From: Bradyrhizobium sp. 170
Lineage (GTDB): Bacteria; Pseudomonadota; Alphaproteobacteria; Rhizobiales; Xanthobacteraceae
Direction: 5' to 3'
DNA: 64,000 nucleotides
NCBI RefSeq assembly: GCF_023101085.1
Contig: NZ_CP064703.1
Coordinates: forward strand, 8,654,501-8,718,500
The position numbers and the translations under genes were made by a program. The notes under the pieces are model-generated. The model had not been told where the DNA came from, did not search any database, and saw only the letters and a program-made list of their open reading frames with translations. The stretch's first letter is position 1. Each line of letters opens with the position of its first letter. Shown in pieces: positions 46,053 to 54,684 of this stretch.

Positions 46053-46904
46053 ATGATCAACACGTTGAAACGTGCGAGCAGAGTTGCGTCGTGGTTTTCG
46101 GTCGCCGCGATATTGGCAACCGCAGCGCCGGCTTTTGCGCAAGCGCCGAGCCAGGCACAACGCGACGCCATCAAATCGCAGTGCCGTTCCGATTACATGG
46201 CCCATTGCTCCAGCGTGCCGCCGGGCGGCGAGGCCTCGCTGCAATGCCTGCAGAAGAACATGTCGAGCCTTTCATCGAGCTGCCAGAGCGCGGTGCGCGC
46301 CGTGGAAGCGCCGGCGGCCGCGCCCGCCAAGCCCACCGAGACCATGGCACCCAAATCTGCAGCGCCGGCCGCTACAACGGCAGCACCCGCGGCGCCGGCG
46401 AAATCCGCCGAGCCAAAGGCAGCAGCAGCCCCCGCAGCCGGACAGCCGACCAGCGCACAGATTTCCGCCGTCCGCAGCGCATGCCGCTCCGACTATCCAA
46501 AGGTCTGCGCGGGCGTGCCGACCGGGGGCGCGCCGGCCCTGCAATGCCTGGAAAAGAACAAGGCGAAACTCTCGGCCGGTTGCGAAAAAGCCGTCTCCGC
46601 CGCCAGCGGTGGTGGAGCAGCAGCGGCTGCACCCGCGGCAGGCGCGGCTCCAGCCGCAGCGGGAGCGGCTCCAGCGGGCACGGCGGCCACCGTTGCACCG
46701 GCGGCGCCGGCCGTGATCGTGCTGCGGCCGATGCGGCCGCGTGAAGAGCTGCTCGTGCTGCGGTCGGCATGCGGCGCCGACGTCCGCTCGATTTGCGGCG
46801 GCGTGCAGCCTGGCGGCGGCCGGATCGTGCAGTGCCTGGCGACCAATGCCGCGCAGCTTTCGCCGGCCTGCAAGGACGTTCTGTCTCAGTTCGCGGCGCG
46901 TTAA
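46053..46904 (+). CDS. secreted protein with three GLG1-type cysteine-rich repeats
   Basis: A 283-residue exported protein. The signal peptide ends at APAFAQ. Three ~45-residue repeats carry the pattern C-x3-D-x4-C-x2-V-x-P/T-GG-x5-CL-x2-N-x3-LS-x2-C: around residues 35-80 (CRSDYMAHCSSVPPGG), 140-185 (CRSDYPKVCAGVPTGG) and 235-280 (CGADVRSICGGVQPGGG). They are joined by long Ala/Pro-rich linkers. The repeat (PF00839 type) is best known in the eukaryotic Golgi protein GLG1. Function in bacteria is unknown. AAAGGA lies about ten bases before ATG 46053. Confidence 0.75.
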   Translation: MINTLKRASRVASWFSVAAILATAAPAFAQAPSQAQRDAIKSQCRSDYMAHCSSVPPGGEASLQCLQKNMSSLSSSCQSAVRAVEAPAAAPAKPTETMAPKSAAPAATTAAPAAPAKSAEPKAAAAPAAGQPTSAQISAVRSACRSDYPKVCAGVPTGGAPALQCLEKNKAKLSAGCEKAVSAASGGGAAAAAPAAGAAPAAAGAAPAGTAATVAPAAPAVIVLRPMRPREELLVLRSACGADVRSICGGVQPGGGRIVQCLATNAAQLSPACKDVLSQFAAR

Positions 46905-46947
46905 TCATTCGCCTGCGGCGGCCCCTCATTGATCCCGGAGCCGCCGG

Positions 46948-47307
46948 TCACTCGCCGCCGCGAAAGGCGAGGATGAGCTGAATGAGCCGTATCGACAGTG
47001 CGACATAAAGGATCGCCATCACGGTTTGGTACGCAATATGCCAATTGAGCCTGGCGAGCTTGTAGAGGCCGTCGACGAAGTTCAGCACCAGGAGAATGAC
47101 GCCGAACAACATGACGCCGCGGCCGATGAGACCATGGCGCAGATAGCCGAACAGCACGATCGCCGGCTCACTGCTCGAAACATGGGCGCCGGCCGATACG
47201 ATCAACGTCCCGATGATCAACTTCTCGACGTGAGAAAATATTTCCTTGGAGACCGGCTCGACATGTTCGGAATAGAACGCCAGCCATTTGGCTCTGACCT
47301 CCGCCAT
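46948..47307 (-). CDS. hypothetical membrane protein
   Basis: A 119-residue protein with a soluble N-terminal helix and about three hydrophobic helices (residues ~30-50, 64-82, 93-115). I do not recognise a family beyond a loose resemblance to small DUF-type membrane proteins. No clear ribosome site is visible. It converges with the cysteine-rich gene at 46053. Confidence 0.55.
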   Translation of the reverse strand: MAEVRAKWLAFYSEHVEPVSKEIFSHVEKLIIGTLIVSAGAHVSSSEPAIVLFGYLRHGLIGRGVMLFGVILLVLNFVDGLYKLARLNWHIAYQTVMAILYVALSIRLIQLILAFRGGE

Positions 47308-47444
47308 GGGTTTTCCTTAGGCTTCCTTGCAGCTGCTAATCGGAGCTTCACTACAGCGGGTCCGCGATCAAGAAGCAAGAAGGCCGCCGGTCTTATCTGC
47401 GGACAGTCACCTCAGCGATCGGCTGCCAAGGAAAGGGAGAACCG

Positions 47445-47669
47445 ATGCTACGCACCATCCTGACCGCCACCGCCGTGCTCTGCATGTCGCATGTCGCTTT
47501 CGCGCAGGAGATGACTGCCGAACAGCGCAGCGCCTGCATGGGCGACTACGAGAAATATTGCAAAGGCGTCACCCCCGGCGGCGGACGCATCATCGCCTGC
47601 CTCGCCAAGGAGAGCGACAAGATCACGCCGGCCTGCAAGAAGGTGCTGACGGCCGCCGAGAAGAAATGA
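47445..47669 (+). CDS. small secreted protein with one GLG1-type cysteine-rich repeat
   Basis: A 74-residue protein: a signal peptide ending in VAFAQ, then one repeat CMGDYEKYCKGVTPGGG ... CLAKESDKITPAC, the same pattern as the three-repeat protein 600 bases away. AAGGGAG lies just before ATG 47445. Confidence 0.75.
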   Translation: MLRTILTATAVLCMSHVAFAQEMTAEQRSACMGDYEKYCKGVTPGGGRIIACLAKESDKITPACKKVLTAAEKK

Positions 47670-47819
47670 GGAGACGGCTGGCGTTCATGCCTCCCGTCAA
47701 CCGAACCGAGATCGGCGTGCACGCACGCCGCGACAGGCATCCGCAGAACCTTGCGAAGAAACTTTCAAGAAGAAAATTTCAGTACCTGAACATCAACCAT
47801 TACAGTCCGGGAGACCAAC

Positions 47820-48029
47820 ATGCGTTCGTTCCTGCTGATTGCCGCCGCCGTGCTGTCCTTTTCCGCCACCATGACGTTCGAAACCACCGAGGCCAACGCG
47901 GTGGTCTGTGCCCGCGGCGTCGTTCGCGCCGGCTGCGCCGGAGCCCGCGGCGCTGTCGTCGTCCGCAAGCCTGCCGTGGTCTGCAGGACCGTGGTGGTGA
48001 ACGGCGTGAAGGTTCGCCGCTGCACCTGA
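47820..48029 (+). CDS. small secreted cysteine-containing hypothetical protein
   Basis: A 69-residue product with a signal peptide (ending about EANA) and a short basic mature part with four cysteines (VVCARGVVRAGCAG, AVVCRTVV, VRRC). The pattern is common among small Bradyrhizobium exported proteins; function unknown. A weak ribosome site (GGGAG) lies about ten bases upstream. Confidence 0.55.
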   Translation: MRSFLLIAAAVLSFSATMTFETTEANAVVCARGVVRAGCAGARGAVVVRKPAVVCRTVVVNGVKVRRCT

Positions 48030-48230
48030 GCCCCAGGCGCTTTCGTCGAAGGCAAGGTCAAGCCGGAGATGCCGCATAGCGCACAACCGTTCGCGGACAG
48101 AACCGGCGGGAGAAACGGGACCCTTGGCGCCCGGTCCTGACGCGGACAGGACCGGACGTCAGCCTCGTTCCCTGATGATTTTTCTGTAGCGCAAATTTCC
48201 GGCGCGGATTAGTCTCCGACCCAAATTAAT

Positions 48231-48240
48231 CAGTATACTG
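48231..48240. promoter_or_regulatory. AGTATACT element upstream of the salicylyl-CoA arm
   Basis: CAGTATACTG is a perfect ten-base palindrome, 18 bases before the GTG start of the FAD monooxygenase. A matching element with the same flank (TGTC-AT) lies in the maleylpyruvate isomerase/gentisate dioxygenase intergenic region. It probably binds the MarR protein of this cluster. Confidence 0.55.
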
Positions 48241-48257
48241 TCGATTGGGAGGAAGAC

Positions 48258-49397
48258 GTGCGTATCGCCGTCATCGGTGGAGGCCCCGGCGGTCTCTACT
48301 TCGCCTATCTCTGGAAGCGGCGTCATCCGGACGCGGATATCGACCTGTTCGAACAGAACCCCGAAGGCGCGACCTGGGGATTTGGCGTGGTGTTCTCCGA
48401 ACAGGCGCTGGAATTTCTGCGCGCCGACGATCCCGAGACGGTCGACGCCATCACGCCGCGGATGGAGAGCTGGAAGAACATCACGCTCAATTTGCGTGGG
48501 CAAAGTGTCGAGATCGACGGCATCGGCTTCTCCTCGATCGGCCGGCTCGAACTCTTGACCATCCTGCAGCAGCGCGTGTGCGCGGTAGGAATTGCGGCGC
48601 GATACAACACCACGATCCAGTCATTGGACGAGCTCGGGGGGTACGACCTGATCGTCGCCGCCGACGGGCTGAACTCGCTGGTGCGCCGCGGCTTCGAGAA
48701 GGAATTCGGCGCCTCGGTTTCGCACTCGACCAACAAGTTCGCCTGGTACGGCACCAGCAAACGCTTTGCCACGCTGTCACAGACCTTTGTGAAGACCGAT
48801 TTGGGATCCTTCAACGCGCATCACTATCGCTACTCGCCCTCCATGAGCACGTTCCTGGTCGAGTGCGATGCGGCGACCTGGCAGGCCTATGGCTTCGAGC
48901 ACAAGACCATCGAGCAGTCGCAGGCGATCTGCGAGGAGATCTTTGCTGACACGCTCGATGGCCATGCGCTGGTCTCGAACAAATCGGTGTGGCGCAATTT
49001 TCCCTGGATCTGGAACGAGAACTGGTCACACGGCAACATGGTGCTGATCGGCGACGCCCTGCATACCGCGCATTTCTCGATCGGCTCGGGCACGCGGCTC
49101 GCCATCGAGGACGCGATCGCGCTGACCAAGGCGCTGGAGGCGGAAAACGATATTCCCGCAAGCCTCGCCCGCTACCAGGCCGAACGCAAGCCGATCGTGC
49201 AGAAGCTGGTGACGGCGGCGCGCACCAGCGCCGACTGGTACGAACACTTTCCCGAACACATGAAGCTCGACCTGATGGATTTTGCCTACAGCTACATCAC
49301 CCGCTCGGGGCGGATCGCCGACGCGCGGCTGCGCGCGATGTCGCCCGAATTCATGGCGCGTTACGAGGCGGAAAAAAAGATTGGGAGCCGAGCATGA
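48258..49397 (+). CDS. FAD monooxygenase, salicylyl-CoA 5-hydroxylase-like
   Basis: A 379-residue flavin monooxygenase. The N-terminal Rossmann loop is VIGGGPGGLYFAYLWKRR, and the second FAD motif is GNMVLIGDALHTAHFSIGSG. The WGFGVVFSEQALEFLR region and IGRLELLTILQQR are those of salicylyl-CoA 5-hydroxylase and 2-aminobenzoyl-CoA monooxygenases. Larger relatives carry an OYE-type reductase domain after this one; here the protein ends without it. GTG 48258 has GGAGGA four to nine bases upstream. It overlaps the CoA ligase gene by four bases. Expected product with salicylyl-CoA is gentisyl-CoA; the substrate is inferred. Confidence 0.75.
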   Translation: MRIAVIGGGPGGLYFAYLWKRRHPDADIDLFEQNPEGATWGFGVVFSEQALEFLRADDPETVDAITPRMESWKNITLNLRGQSVEIDGIGFSSIGRLELLTILQQRVCAVGIAARYNTTIQSLDELGGYDLIVAADGLNSLVRRGFEKEFGASVSHSTNKFAWYGTSKRFATLSQTFVKTDLGSFNAHHYRYSPSMSTFLVECDAATWQAYGFEHKTIEQSQAICEEIFADTLDGHALVSNKSVWRNFPWIWNENWSHGNMVLIGDALHTAHFSIGSGTRLAIEDAIALTKALEAENDIPASLARYQAERKPIVQKLVTAARTSADWYEHFPEHMKLDLMDFAYSYITRSGRIADARLRAMSPEFMARYEAEKKIGSRA

Positions 49398-51007
49398 CGT
49401 CAGAAATTTCCGATTTGGTCCCCCGCGACAATCCCGGCGCGCGCGAGATCGGCTTTACGATTCCGGAGAGCTATAACGCCAGCCGGATCCTGTTCGACAA
49501 TCTCGTGACTGGCCGCGGCGGCCGGCTGGCGCTGACCGGCCCCGGCGGCACGCGCACTTACGCAGAGCTCTGTGCCGAGGCCTCGCAATGGGGGCATGGC
49601 TTTCAGTCGCTGGGCCTGAAGCGCGGCGATCGCATCCTGATGTTCCTCGACGACACGCCGGTCTATCCTGCGGCGTTTTTCGGCGCAGTGCGGTCGGGTT
49701 TCGTGCCGCTGTTGATCAACACGCTGACGCCGCCGGACTTGCTGCAGTTCTACCTTTCGGACGCCTGCGCTGCGGTCGCGGTCGCGGAAGCCGAGTTTAC
49801 CTCGCGGTTCAATGCGGAAGCCTGCAAGGATACGCCGCTGCAAACCCTGGTCGTGGTCAATGGCGCGGCGAGCGAACACGCCGTGCCGAAAGCCCTCATG
49901 GCGCCGCAATGGCTGCAGGGATTCTCCACCGATTTGCCGGAAGCCGACACCAGGCGCGACGACATGGCGTTCTGGATGTATTCATCCGGCTCGACCGGGC
50001 GGCCCAAGGGCATCGTGCACCTGCAGCACGACATGGCCTATAGCGAGCAGGCGTTTGCCCGCAACGTGCTCAAGCTTGGGCCCGACGACATCTGTTTCTC
50101 GGTGCCGAAGATTTTCTTCGCCTACGGCTTTGGCAACGCCATCACCTTCCCGTTCTCGGTCGGCGCGGCAACGCTGCTGCTGCCTGGCCAGCCGAAGCCG
50201 GCAACGATCTTCGAGGCGATCGGAAAATACCGGCCGTCCGTTTTCTTCGGATTGCCGACGCTCTACACCTCGCTCACAAAGGCCGACGGCGCTGCCGCCA
50301 CCGATTTCTCCTCGCTGCGGATGGCGCTGTCGGCCGCGGAGGTGCTGTCGGCGGAAGTCTTCAACGGCTGGAAGGCGCTGACGGGACTCGAGATCATCGA
50401 AGGGCTCGGCTCGACCGAGGCGCTGCACATCTATCTGTCCAACCGCCCCGAGACGAAAAAACTCGGCGCGGCGGGCCTGCGCGTGCCCGGCTACGAAATC
50501 CTGCTGAGGGACAAGGACGGCCGCGAGGTCGGCGACAACGAGGAAGGCATCTTGTGGGTACGCGGCGATTCCAACACGCCGCTGTACTGGAACCGGCCGG
50601 ACAAATCGGCGGAGACCATTCGTGAGGAGGGGTGGATCTACACCGGCGACCGTTTCCTGCGCGATGCCGACGGTTTTCATTTCTTCCGTGGCCGCGCCGA
50701 CGACCTGATCAAGATTTCGGGGCAGTGGGTCTACCCGCTGGAAGTCGAGCTGTGCCTTGCCGAACACCCCGATATCAGGGAATGCGCCGTCTTCGCCGCC
50801 GAACTGCCGGATCGGCGCATGACGCTGAAGGCGGTAGTGGTGATGAACAAGGGCGAGTTCGATCCGAACAACGCCGCTAAGACGCTGCAGGATTACGTCA
50901 AGGCAAAGCTGTTGCCTTATAAATATCCGCGCGAGATCAGGTTCATCGCCGAATTACCGAAAACCGGCACGGGCAAGATCGACCGCCAGGCCTTGATGAA
51001 GATGTAG
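49394..51007 (+). CDS. benzoate/salicylate-CoA ligase family protein
   Basis: A 537-residue adenylate-forming enzyme that activates an aromatic acid to its CoA thioester. The AMP-binding P-loop is YSSGSTGRPKGIVH, the A5 motif EGLGSTEALHIYLSN, and the catalytic lysine is in TGTGKIDRQAL. The benzoate-CoA ligase features (WVYPLEVELCLAEHP) are present. Given the hydroxylase next door, salicylate is a reasonable substrate, but benzoate or anthranilate cannot be excluded. ATG 49394 overlaps the monooxygenase stop (ATGA). Confidence 0.82.
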   Translation: MTSEISDLVPRDNPGAREIGFTIPESYNASRILFDNLVTGRGGRLALTGPGGTRTYAELCAEASQWGHGFQSLGLKRGDRILMFLDDTPVYPAAFFGAVRSGFVPLLINTLTPPDLLQFYLSDACAAVAVAEAEFTSRFNAEACKDTPLQTLVVVNGAASEHAVPKALMAPQWLQGFSTDLPEADTRRDDMAFWMYSSGSTGRPKGIVHLQHDMAYSEQAFARNVLKLGPDDICFSVPKIFFAYGFGNAITFPFSVGAATLLLPGQPKPATIFEAIGKYRPSVFFGLPTLYTSLTKADGAAATDFSSLRMALSAAEVLSAEVFNGWKALTGLEIIEGLGSTEALHIYLSNRPETKKLGAAGLRVPGYEILLRDKDGREVGDNEEGILWVRGDSNTPLYWNRPDKSAETIREEGWIYTGDRFLRDADGFHFFRGRADDLIKISGQWVYPLEVELCLAEHPDIRECAVFAAELPDRRMTLKAVVVMNKGEFDPNNAAKTLQDYVKAKLLPYKYPREIRFIAELPKTGTGKIDRQALMKM

Positions 51008-51023
51008 CCGGCAACAAACTCGG

Positions 51024-51195
51024 CGTCGTCCCTGCGAACGCAGGGACCCATACCGCGTGATCTATCGAGGAGGCGTGGTCGCTGACGCTCTGCGTCATTC
51101 AACTAGCGCATGGGCTGCTGTAGCGAAGCCGTCGTGCGGTGTGTGCCCTTCACGCCGGCCGCGGCGTATGGGTCCCTGCGTTCGCAGGGACGACG
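51024..51195. repeat. palindromic repeat family C, copy 1
   Basis: CGTCGTCCCTGCGAACGCAG at the left and CTGCGTTCGCAGGGACGACG at the right flank ~130 bases. Each end is itself a hairpin. It lies between two convergent genes. A shorter copy is at 54685. Confidence 0.85.
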
Positions 51196-51211
51196 GCGGA
51201 GTTTTTCGTCC

Positions 51212-52393
51212 CTACCCCGCCAACCCCGTCCCGCCATACAGCCACGCCAGATCGCCATACCACTCTTCCGACGTCTTCGCGCTCATGATCTCATTGCGCA
51301 GCCGGGCATGTCCGCCCGCTGGGTGATAGATGTGCTCGCCAATCGCACGTGACATCAGCTGCACCTTTGCGGTGCGCAGGAAACGCTGCGTGCGATAGGC
51401 TTCCAGCGCTTTCGCGTAATCGTCATGCGCTCCCATCATGTGCGACAGGCACACCGCGTCCTCCATTGCCTGACAGGCGCCTTGCGCAAAATATTGCAGC
51501 ATCGGATGCGCGGCATCGCCGAGCAGCGCGACGCGGCCGTCCACCCAGCGCTCGACCGGATCACGGTCGCACAGCACCCATAGCCGCCAGTTCTTGCCGT
51601 GGCGGATGATGTCCTGCGCACGCGGATGGACGTGCCCGAAGCCCTGCATGACCTCTTCGTCCGACACTGGCTTGCCGGCCACCGGCTCCGGCGCGTCGTT
51701 GTGATAGGTGACGACGAGGTTGAACACCTTCCAGCCCGACAGCGGATAATGCACGATGTGGCATTTCGGCCCGGCCCACAGCGTCGCCGCGTTCCAGCGC
51801 AAATCCTCCGGCATCTGTTCAGTCGGGATCACCGAGCGGTACGTCGTATGTCCGGACACTCGCGGCGGCCCGTCGGAAACCACCTGCTTGCGGACGTTCG
51901 ACCACAGCCCATCGGCGCCGATCAACAGCCGTCCCGTGACGCGTTCGCCATTCGCCAGCCGCGCCGTCACCGACGAGCCGTCCTGATCGTAGCCGACCAC
52001 TTCGCTGCTGACGCGCAACTCGATCAACCCGTGATTCTGGCAGGCGCGCAGGAAAACGCCGTGCAGGTCGCCGCGATGCACCACCGCATAGGGGTTGCCG
52101 AAGCGTGTGCGAAATGCCTCGCCCAGATCGACATGGGTGATCTCCTCGGCCGTCAACGCATCCATCAGCCGGAGCTGGTCGATATAGACCGCCATGCTTC
52201 GTGCGGCTTCGCCGACGCCGAGATAGTCGAAGGCGTGGAATGCGTTGGGCCCGAGCTGGATGCCGGCGCCGATCTCGCCAAGCGTTGAGGCCTTCTCCAG
52301 CAGGATCGAGCGGATTCCTTTTTGCGCCAGCCCAAGCGCTGCGGCGAGCCCGCCGATTCCGCCACCTGCGATCAGGACCGGCCCTGTGTCCAT
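51212..52393 (-). CDS. 3-hydroxybenzoate 6-monooxygenase (FAD)
   Basis: A 393-residue single-component flavoprotein hydroxylase that makes gentisate from 3-hydroxybenzoate. FAD loops are AGGGIGGLAAALGLAQKG and VALLGDAAHPMLQYFAQGAC; the DG motif is LLIGADGLWSNVR. The central HTTYRSVIPTEQMPEDLRWN and HIVHYPLSGWKVFNLV regions fit 3HB6H/NagX rather than salicylate hydroxylase. It is the last of three genes on the minus strand and overlaps the MarR stop by one base. Confidence 0.82.
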   Translation of the reverse strand: MDTGPVLIAGGGIGGLAAALGLAQKGIRSILLEKASTLGEIGAGIQLGPNAFHAFDYLGVGEAARSMAVYIDQLRLMDALTAEEITHVDLGEAFRTRFGNPYAVVHRGDLHGVFLRACQNHGLIELRVSSEVVGYDQDGSSVTARLANGERVTGRLLIGADGLWSNVRKQVVSDGPPRVSGHTTYRSVIPTEQMPEDLRWNAATLWAGPKCHIVHYPLSGWKVFNLVVTYHNDAPEPVAGKPVSDEEVMQGFGHVHPRAQDIIRHGKNWRLWVLCDRDPVERWVDGRVALLGDAAHPMLQYFAQGACQAMEDAVCLSHMMGAHDDYAKALEAYRTQRFLRTAKVQLMSRAIGEHIYHPAGGHARLRNEIMSAKTSEEWYGDLAWLYGGTGLAG

Positions 52394-52902
52394 CAGTTCG
52401 ATTTCCCCAGATGCTCGAGGGCGTCTTCGGCGCGCAGCGGCACGCGCGAGGCCTCGTTGTTGAGATCGACCAGTTGAGTCAGCAGCGTCAGCAGGGCTTT
52501 GCGGTCGGCCGGCTTCAGCGGCTGCAGCATCCTTAACTGCGCGCGCTCCACCGAGGGCATGATATCGCGCAGCACGGCTGCACCCGATTTGGTCAGATGG
52601 AGCAGCTTGACGCGCTTGTCCTCCCGCGACGGCTGGCGCTCGATCAGCGCCTTGCTCTCCAGCCGCTCGATCACGTTGCCGAGCGTGGAGCGGTCGAACG
52701 CGATCACCGCCGACAGCCGCGTGGCGTCGATGCCGGGATGGGTGTGGATCGCCACCAGCGCTGCATATTGCACCGGCGTCAGGTCGAACGCGTTACACTC
52801 TTCGACAAAGATCGAAACCGCGATCTGCTGCATCCGGCGGAACAGGTAGCCGGGCGCGGTATAGACCGCGTCCATGGTGATGGGTGAGGGTTTACTCGGC
52901 AT
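52393..52902 (-). CDS. MarR family transcriptional regulator
   Basis: A 169-residue winged-helix regulator. The HTH is ATRLSAVIAFDRSTLGNVIERL; the wing ends KALIERQPSREDKRVKLLHLT. ATG 52902 lies inside the end of the isomerase gene (11-base overlap); an ATG at 52875 is possible. Lying in the gentisate operon, it should sense an aromatic acid or its CoA ester and bind the AGTATACT elements before the two catabolic arms. Confidence 0.88.
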   Translation of the reverse strand: MPSKPSPITMDAVYTAPGYLFRRMQQIAVSIFVEECNAFDLTPVQYAALVAIHTHPGIDATRLSAVIAFDRSTLGNVIERLESKALIERQPSREDKRVKLLHLTKSGAAVLRDIMPSVERAQLRMLQPLKPADRKALLTLLTQLVDLNNEASRVPLRAEDALEHLGKSN

Positions 52903-53524
52903 CGGCTTGCTTGTCCGGCGCGGCGTCCGCGAACGCCTTCATTTGCTTTGCCGCGGCTTCTGCCTCGAGCAGGCGCGGAAAGGCCGAAACATCGACGCCA
53001 AACCGCCGCGCATTCCCAAGCTGGGGGACCAGACAGAGGTCGGCAAGAGTGGGCTTGTCGCCGAAACAGAACGGCCCGGCCTCGGCCGCGACCAGCGTTT
53101 CGCAGGCGGACAATCCCTCACGGTTGGCCCAGGCCGCCCATTCCGTCACCTTCTCTTCGGGCAGACCGAGTTGGCGCAAACGCGCCAGAACCTTGAGATT
53201 TTGCACGGGATGCGTATCGCAGGCGAGCGCCATGGCGAACGCGCGCACCTTGGCACGGCGCAGCGGGTCCTTTGGCAGCAACGGAGGGTTGGGATGAGTC
53301 TCGTCCAGCCACTCGATGATGGCGAGCGATTGGGTCAGCACGGCACCGTCGTCACCCTCCAGGGTCGGCACCAGCCCCTGCGGATTGATGGCGAGGTAGG
53401 CGGGCGCGCACTGTTCGCCCTTGCGAAGGTGGTGCGACAGGTGATCGGTCGACAACCCCTTGAGATTGAGCGCGATCCTGACCCGGTATGCCGCGCTGCT
53501 GCGGAAATAGCCATGCAGCTTCAT
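52892..53524 (-). CDS. maleylpyruvate/maleylacetoacetate isomerase (GST fold)
   Basis: A 210-residue zeta-class glutathione transferase-like enzyme. The active-site stretch SSAAYRVRIALNLKG and QSLAIIEWLDETHPNP are diagnostic. In a gentisate cluster it should isomerise maleylpyruvate to fumarylpyruvate using glutathione. First gene of the minus-strand operon. Its start lies 112 bases from the divergent dioxygenase start. Confidence 0.85.
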   Translation of the reverse strand: MKLHGYFRSSAAYRVRIALNLKGLSTDHLSHHLRKGEQCAPAYLAINPQGLVPTLEGDDGAVLTQSLAIIEWLDETHPNPPLLPKDPLRRAKVRAFAMALACDTHPVQNLKVLARLRQLGLPEEKVTEWAAWANREGLSACETLVAAEAGPFCFGDKPTLADLCLVPQLGNARRFGVDVSAFPRLLEAEAAAKQMKAFADAAPDKQADAE

Positions 53525-53567
53525 CGGAACCTCCCTCGGATTTTATCGTTTGCCTCGCAGCCCGTCA

Positions 53568-53595
53568 TTGACGCTACCCATATTGTAAGTATACT
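53568..53595 (+). promoter_or_regulatory. promoter of gentisate dioxygenase with embedded operator
   Basis: TTGACG and TATACT are separated by 16 bases, a good sigma-70 pair. The -10 lies inside AAGTATACTG, shared with the element at 48231. On the other strand TTGTAT (53616-53611), a 17-base spacer and TATACT (53593-53588) give a plausible divergent promoter for the isomerase operon from the same palindrome. Confidence 0.55.
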
Positions 53596-53636
53596 GTCAA
53601 TCCATAGACGATACAAAAATGACGGGAGGCTTGACC

Positions 53637-54677
53637 ATGGAAGCCGTGCAGAAGACCCCGGAACGCGAGGCGTTCTACAAGAAGATCGACGGCGAAAATC
53701 TCTCCGCGCTGTGGAACGTGCTGGGCGATCTCGTCACGCCGGAGCCGCGAAGCGCCTGCCGGCCGCATCTGTGGAAGTTCGATTCCATCCGCGATTACAT
53801 GACCGAAGCCGGCAAGCTGATCACCGCCAAGGAAGCCGAGCGGCGGGTACTGGTGTTGGAAAATCCAGGCCTGCGCGGCCAGTCGAAGGTCACGACATCG
53901 CTGTTTGCCGGCGTGCAGATGGTGGTCCCGGGCGACGTCGCCCCCGCCCACCGGCACAGCCAGTCGGCGCTGCGTTTCGTGCTCGAAGGCAAGGGCGCCC
54001 ATACCACCGTCGACGGCGAACGCACCGCGATGGAGCCGGGCGATTTCGTCATCACGCCGTCGATGACCTGGCACGATCATTCCAACGAAACATCCGAGCC
54101 GATGTTCTGGCTCGACGGGCTCGACATCCCGATGGTGCAGTTCTTCGATGCGTCCTTTGCCGAAGGGTCGAACGAGGACCAGCAGAAGATCAGTAAGCCT
54201 GCCGGCGACAGCTTTGCCCGCTACGGCCACAACCTGCTGCCGGTCGACGAAAAGCGAAAGTCCAAGACCTCGCCGATCTTCAACTATCCCTACAGCTATA
54301 CGCGCGAGGCGCTGGAGCTGGCCAAGACGCGCGACGAATGGGATGCCTGTCACGGGTTGAAGCTGAAATTCTCCAATCCCGAGACCGGCGATTTCGCGAT
54401 GCCGACCATCGGCACCTTCATCCAGCTATTGCCGAAGGGCTTCAAGACCGCGCGCTATCGCGCCACCGACGCCACCGTGTTCGCCGCGATCGAAGGCAAG
54501 GGCCGCACCCGGATCGGCGACCAGACGTTTGAGTGGGGCGCGCGCGACCTGTTCGTGGTGCCGAGCTGGCACTGGGTCACGCACGAGGCCGACACCGACG
54601 CGGTGCTGTTCTCGTTCTCCGACCGCCCGGTGCAGCAGAAGCTCGATCTGTTCCGCGAGGATCGCGGGAATGCGTGA
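53637..54677 (+). CDS. gentisate 1,2-dioxygenase
   Basis: A 346-residue cupin-type Fe(II) ring-cleavage enzyme making maleylpyruvate. The first cupin carries the iron ligands in VAPAHRHSQSALRFVLEG and the TWHDHSNE loop; the second cupin (TVFAAIEGKGRTRIGD) lacks a full HxH set, as usual. GGGAGG lies seven bases before ATG 53637; an ATG at 53619 precedes that site and is rejected. Confidence 0.9.
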   Translation: MEAVQKTPEREAFYKKIDGENLSALWNVLGDLVTPEPRSACRPHLWKFDSIRDYMTEAGKLITAKEAERRVLVLENPGLRGQSKVTTSLFAGVQMVVPGDVAPAHRHSQSALRFVLEGKGAHTTVDGERTAMEPGDFVITPSMTWHDHSNETSEPMFWLDGLDIPMVQFFDASFAEGSNEDQQKISKPAGDSFARYGHNLLPVDEKRKSKTSPIFNYPYSYTREALELAKTRDEWDACHGLKLKFSNPETGDFAMPTIGTFIQLLPKGFKTARYRATDATVFAAIEGKGRTRIGDQTFEWGARDLFVVPSWHWVTHEADTDAVLFSFSDRPVQQKLDLFREDRGNA

Positions 54678-54684
54678 GGTGTTT

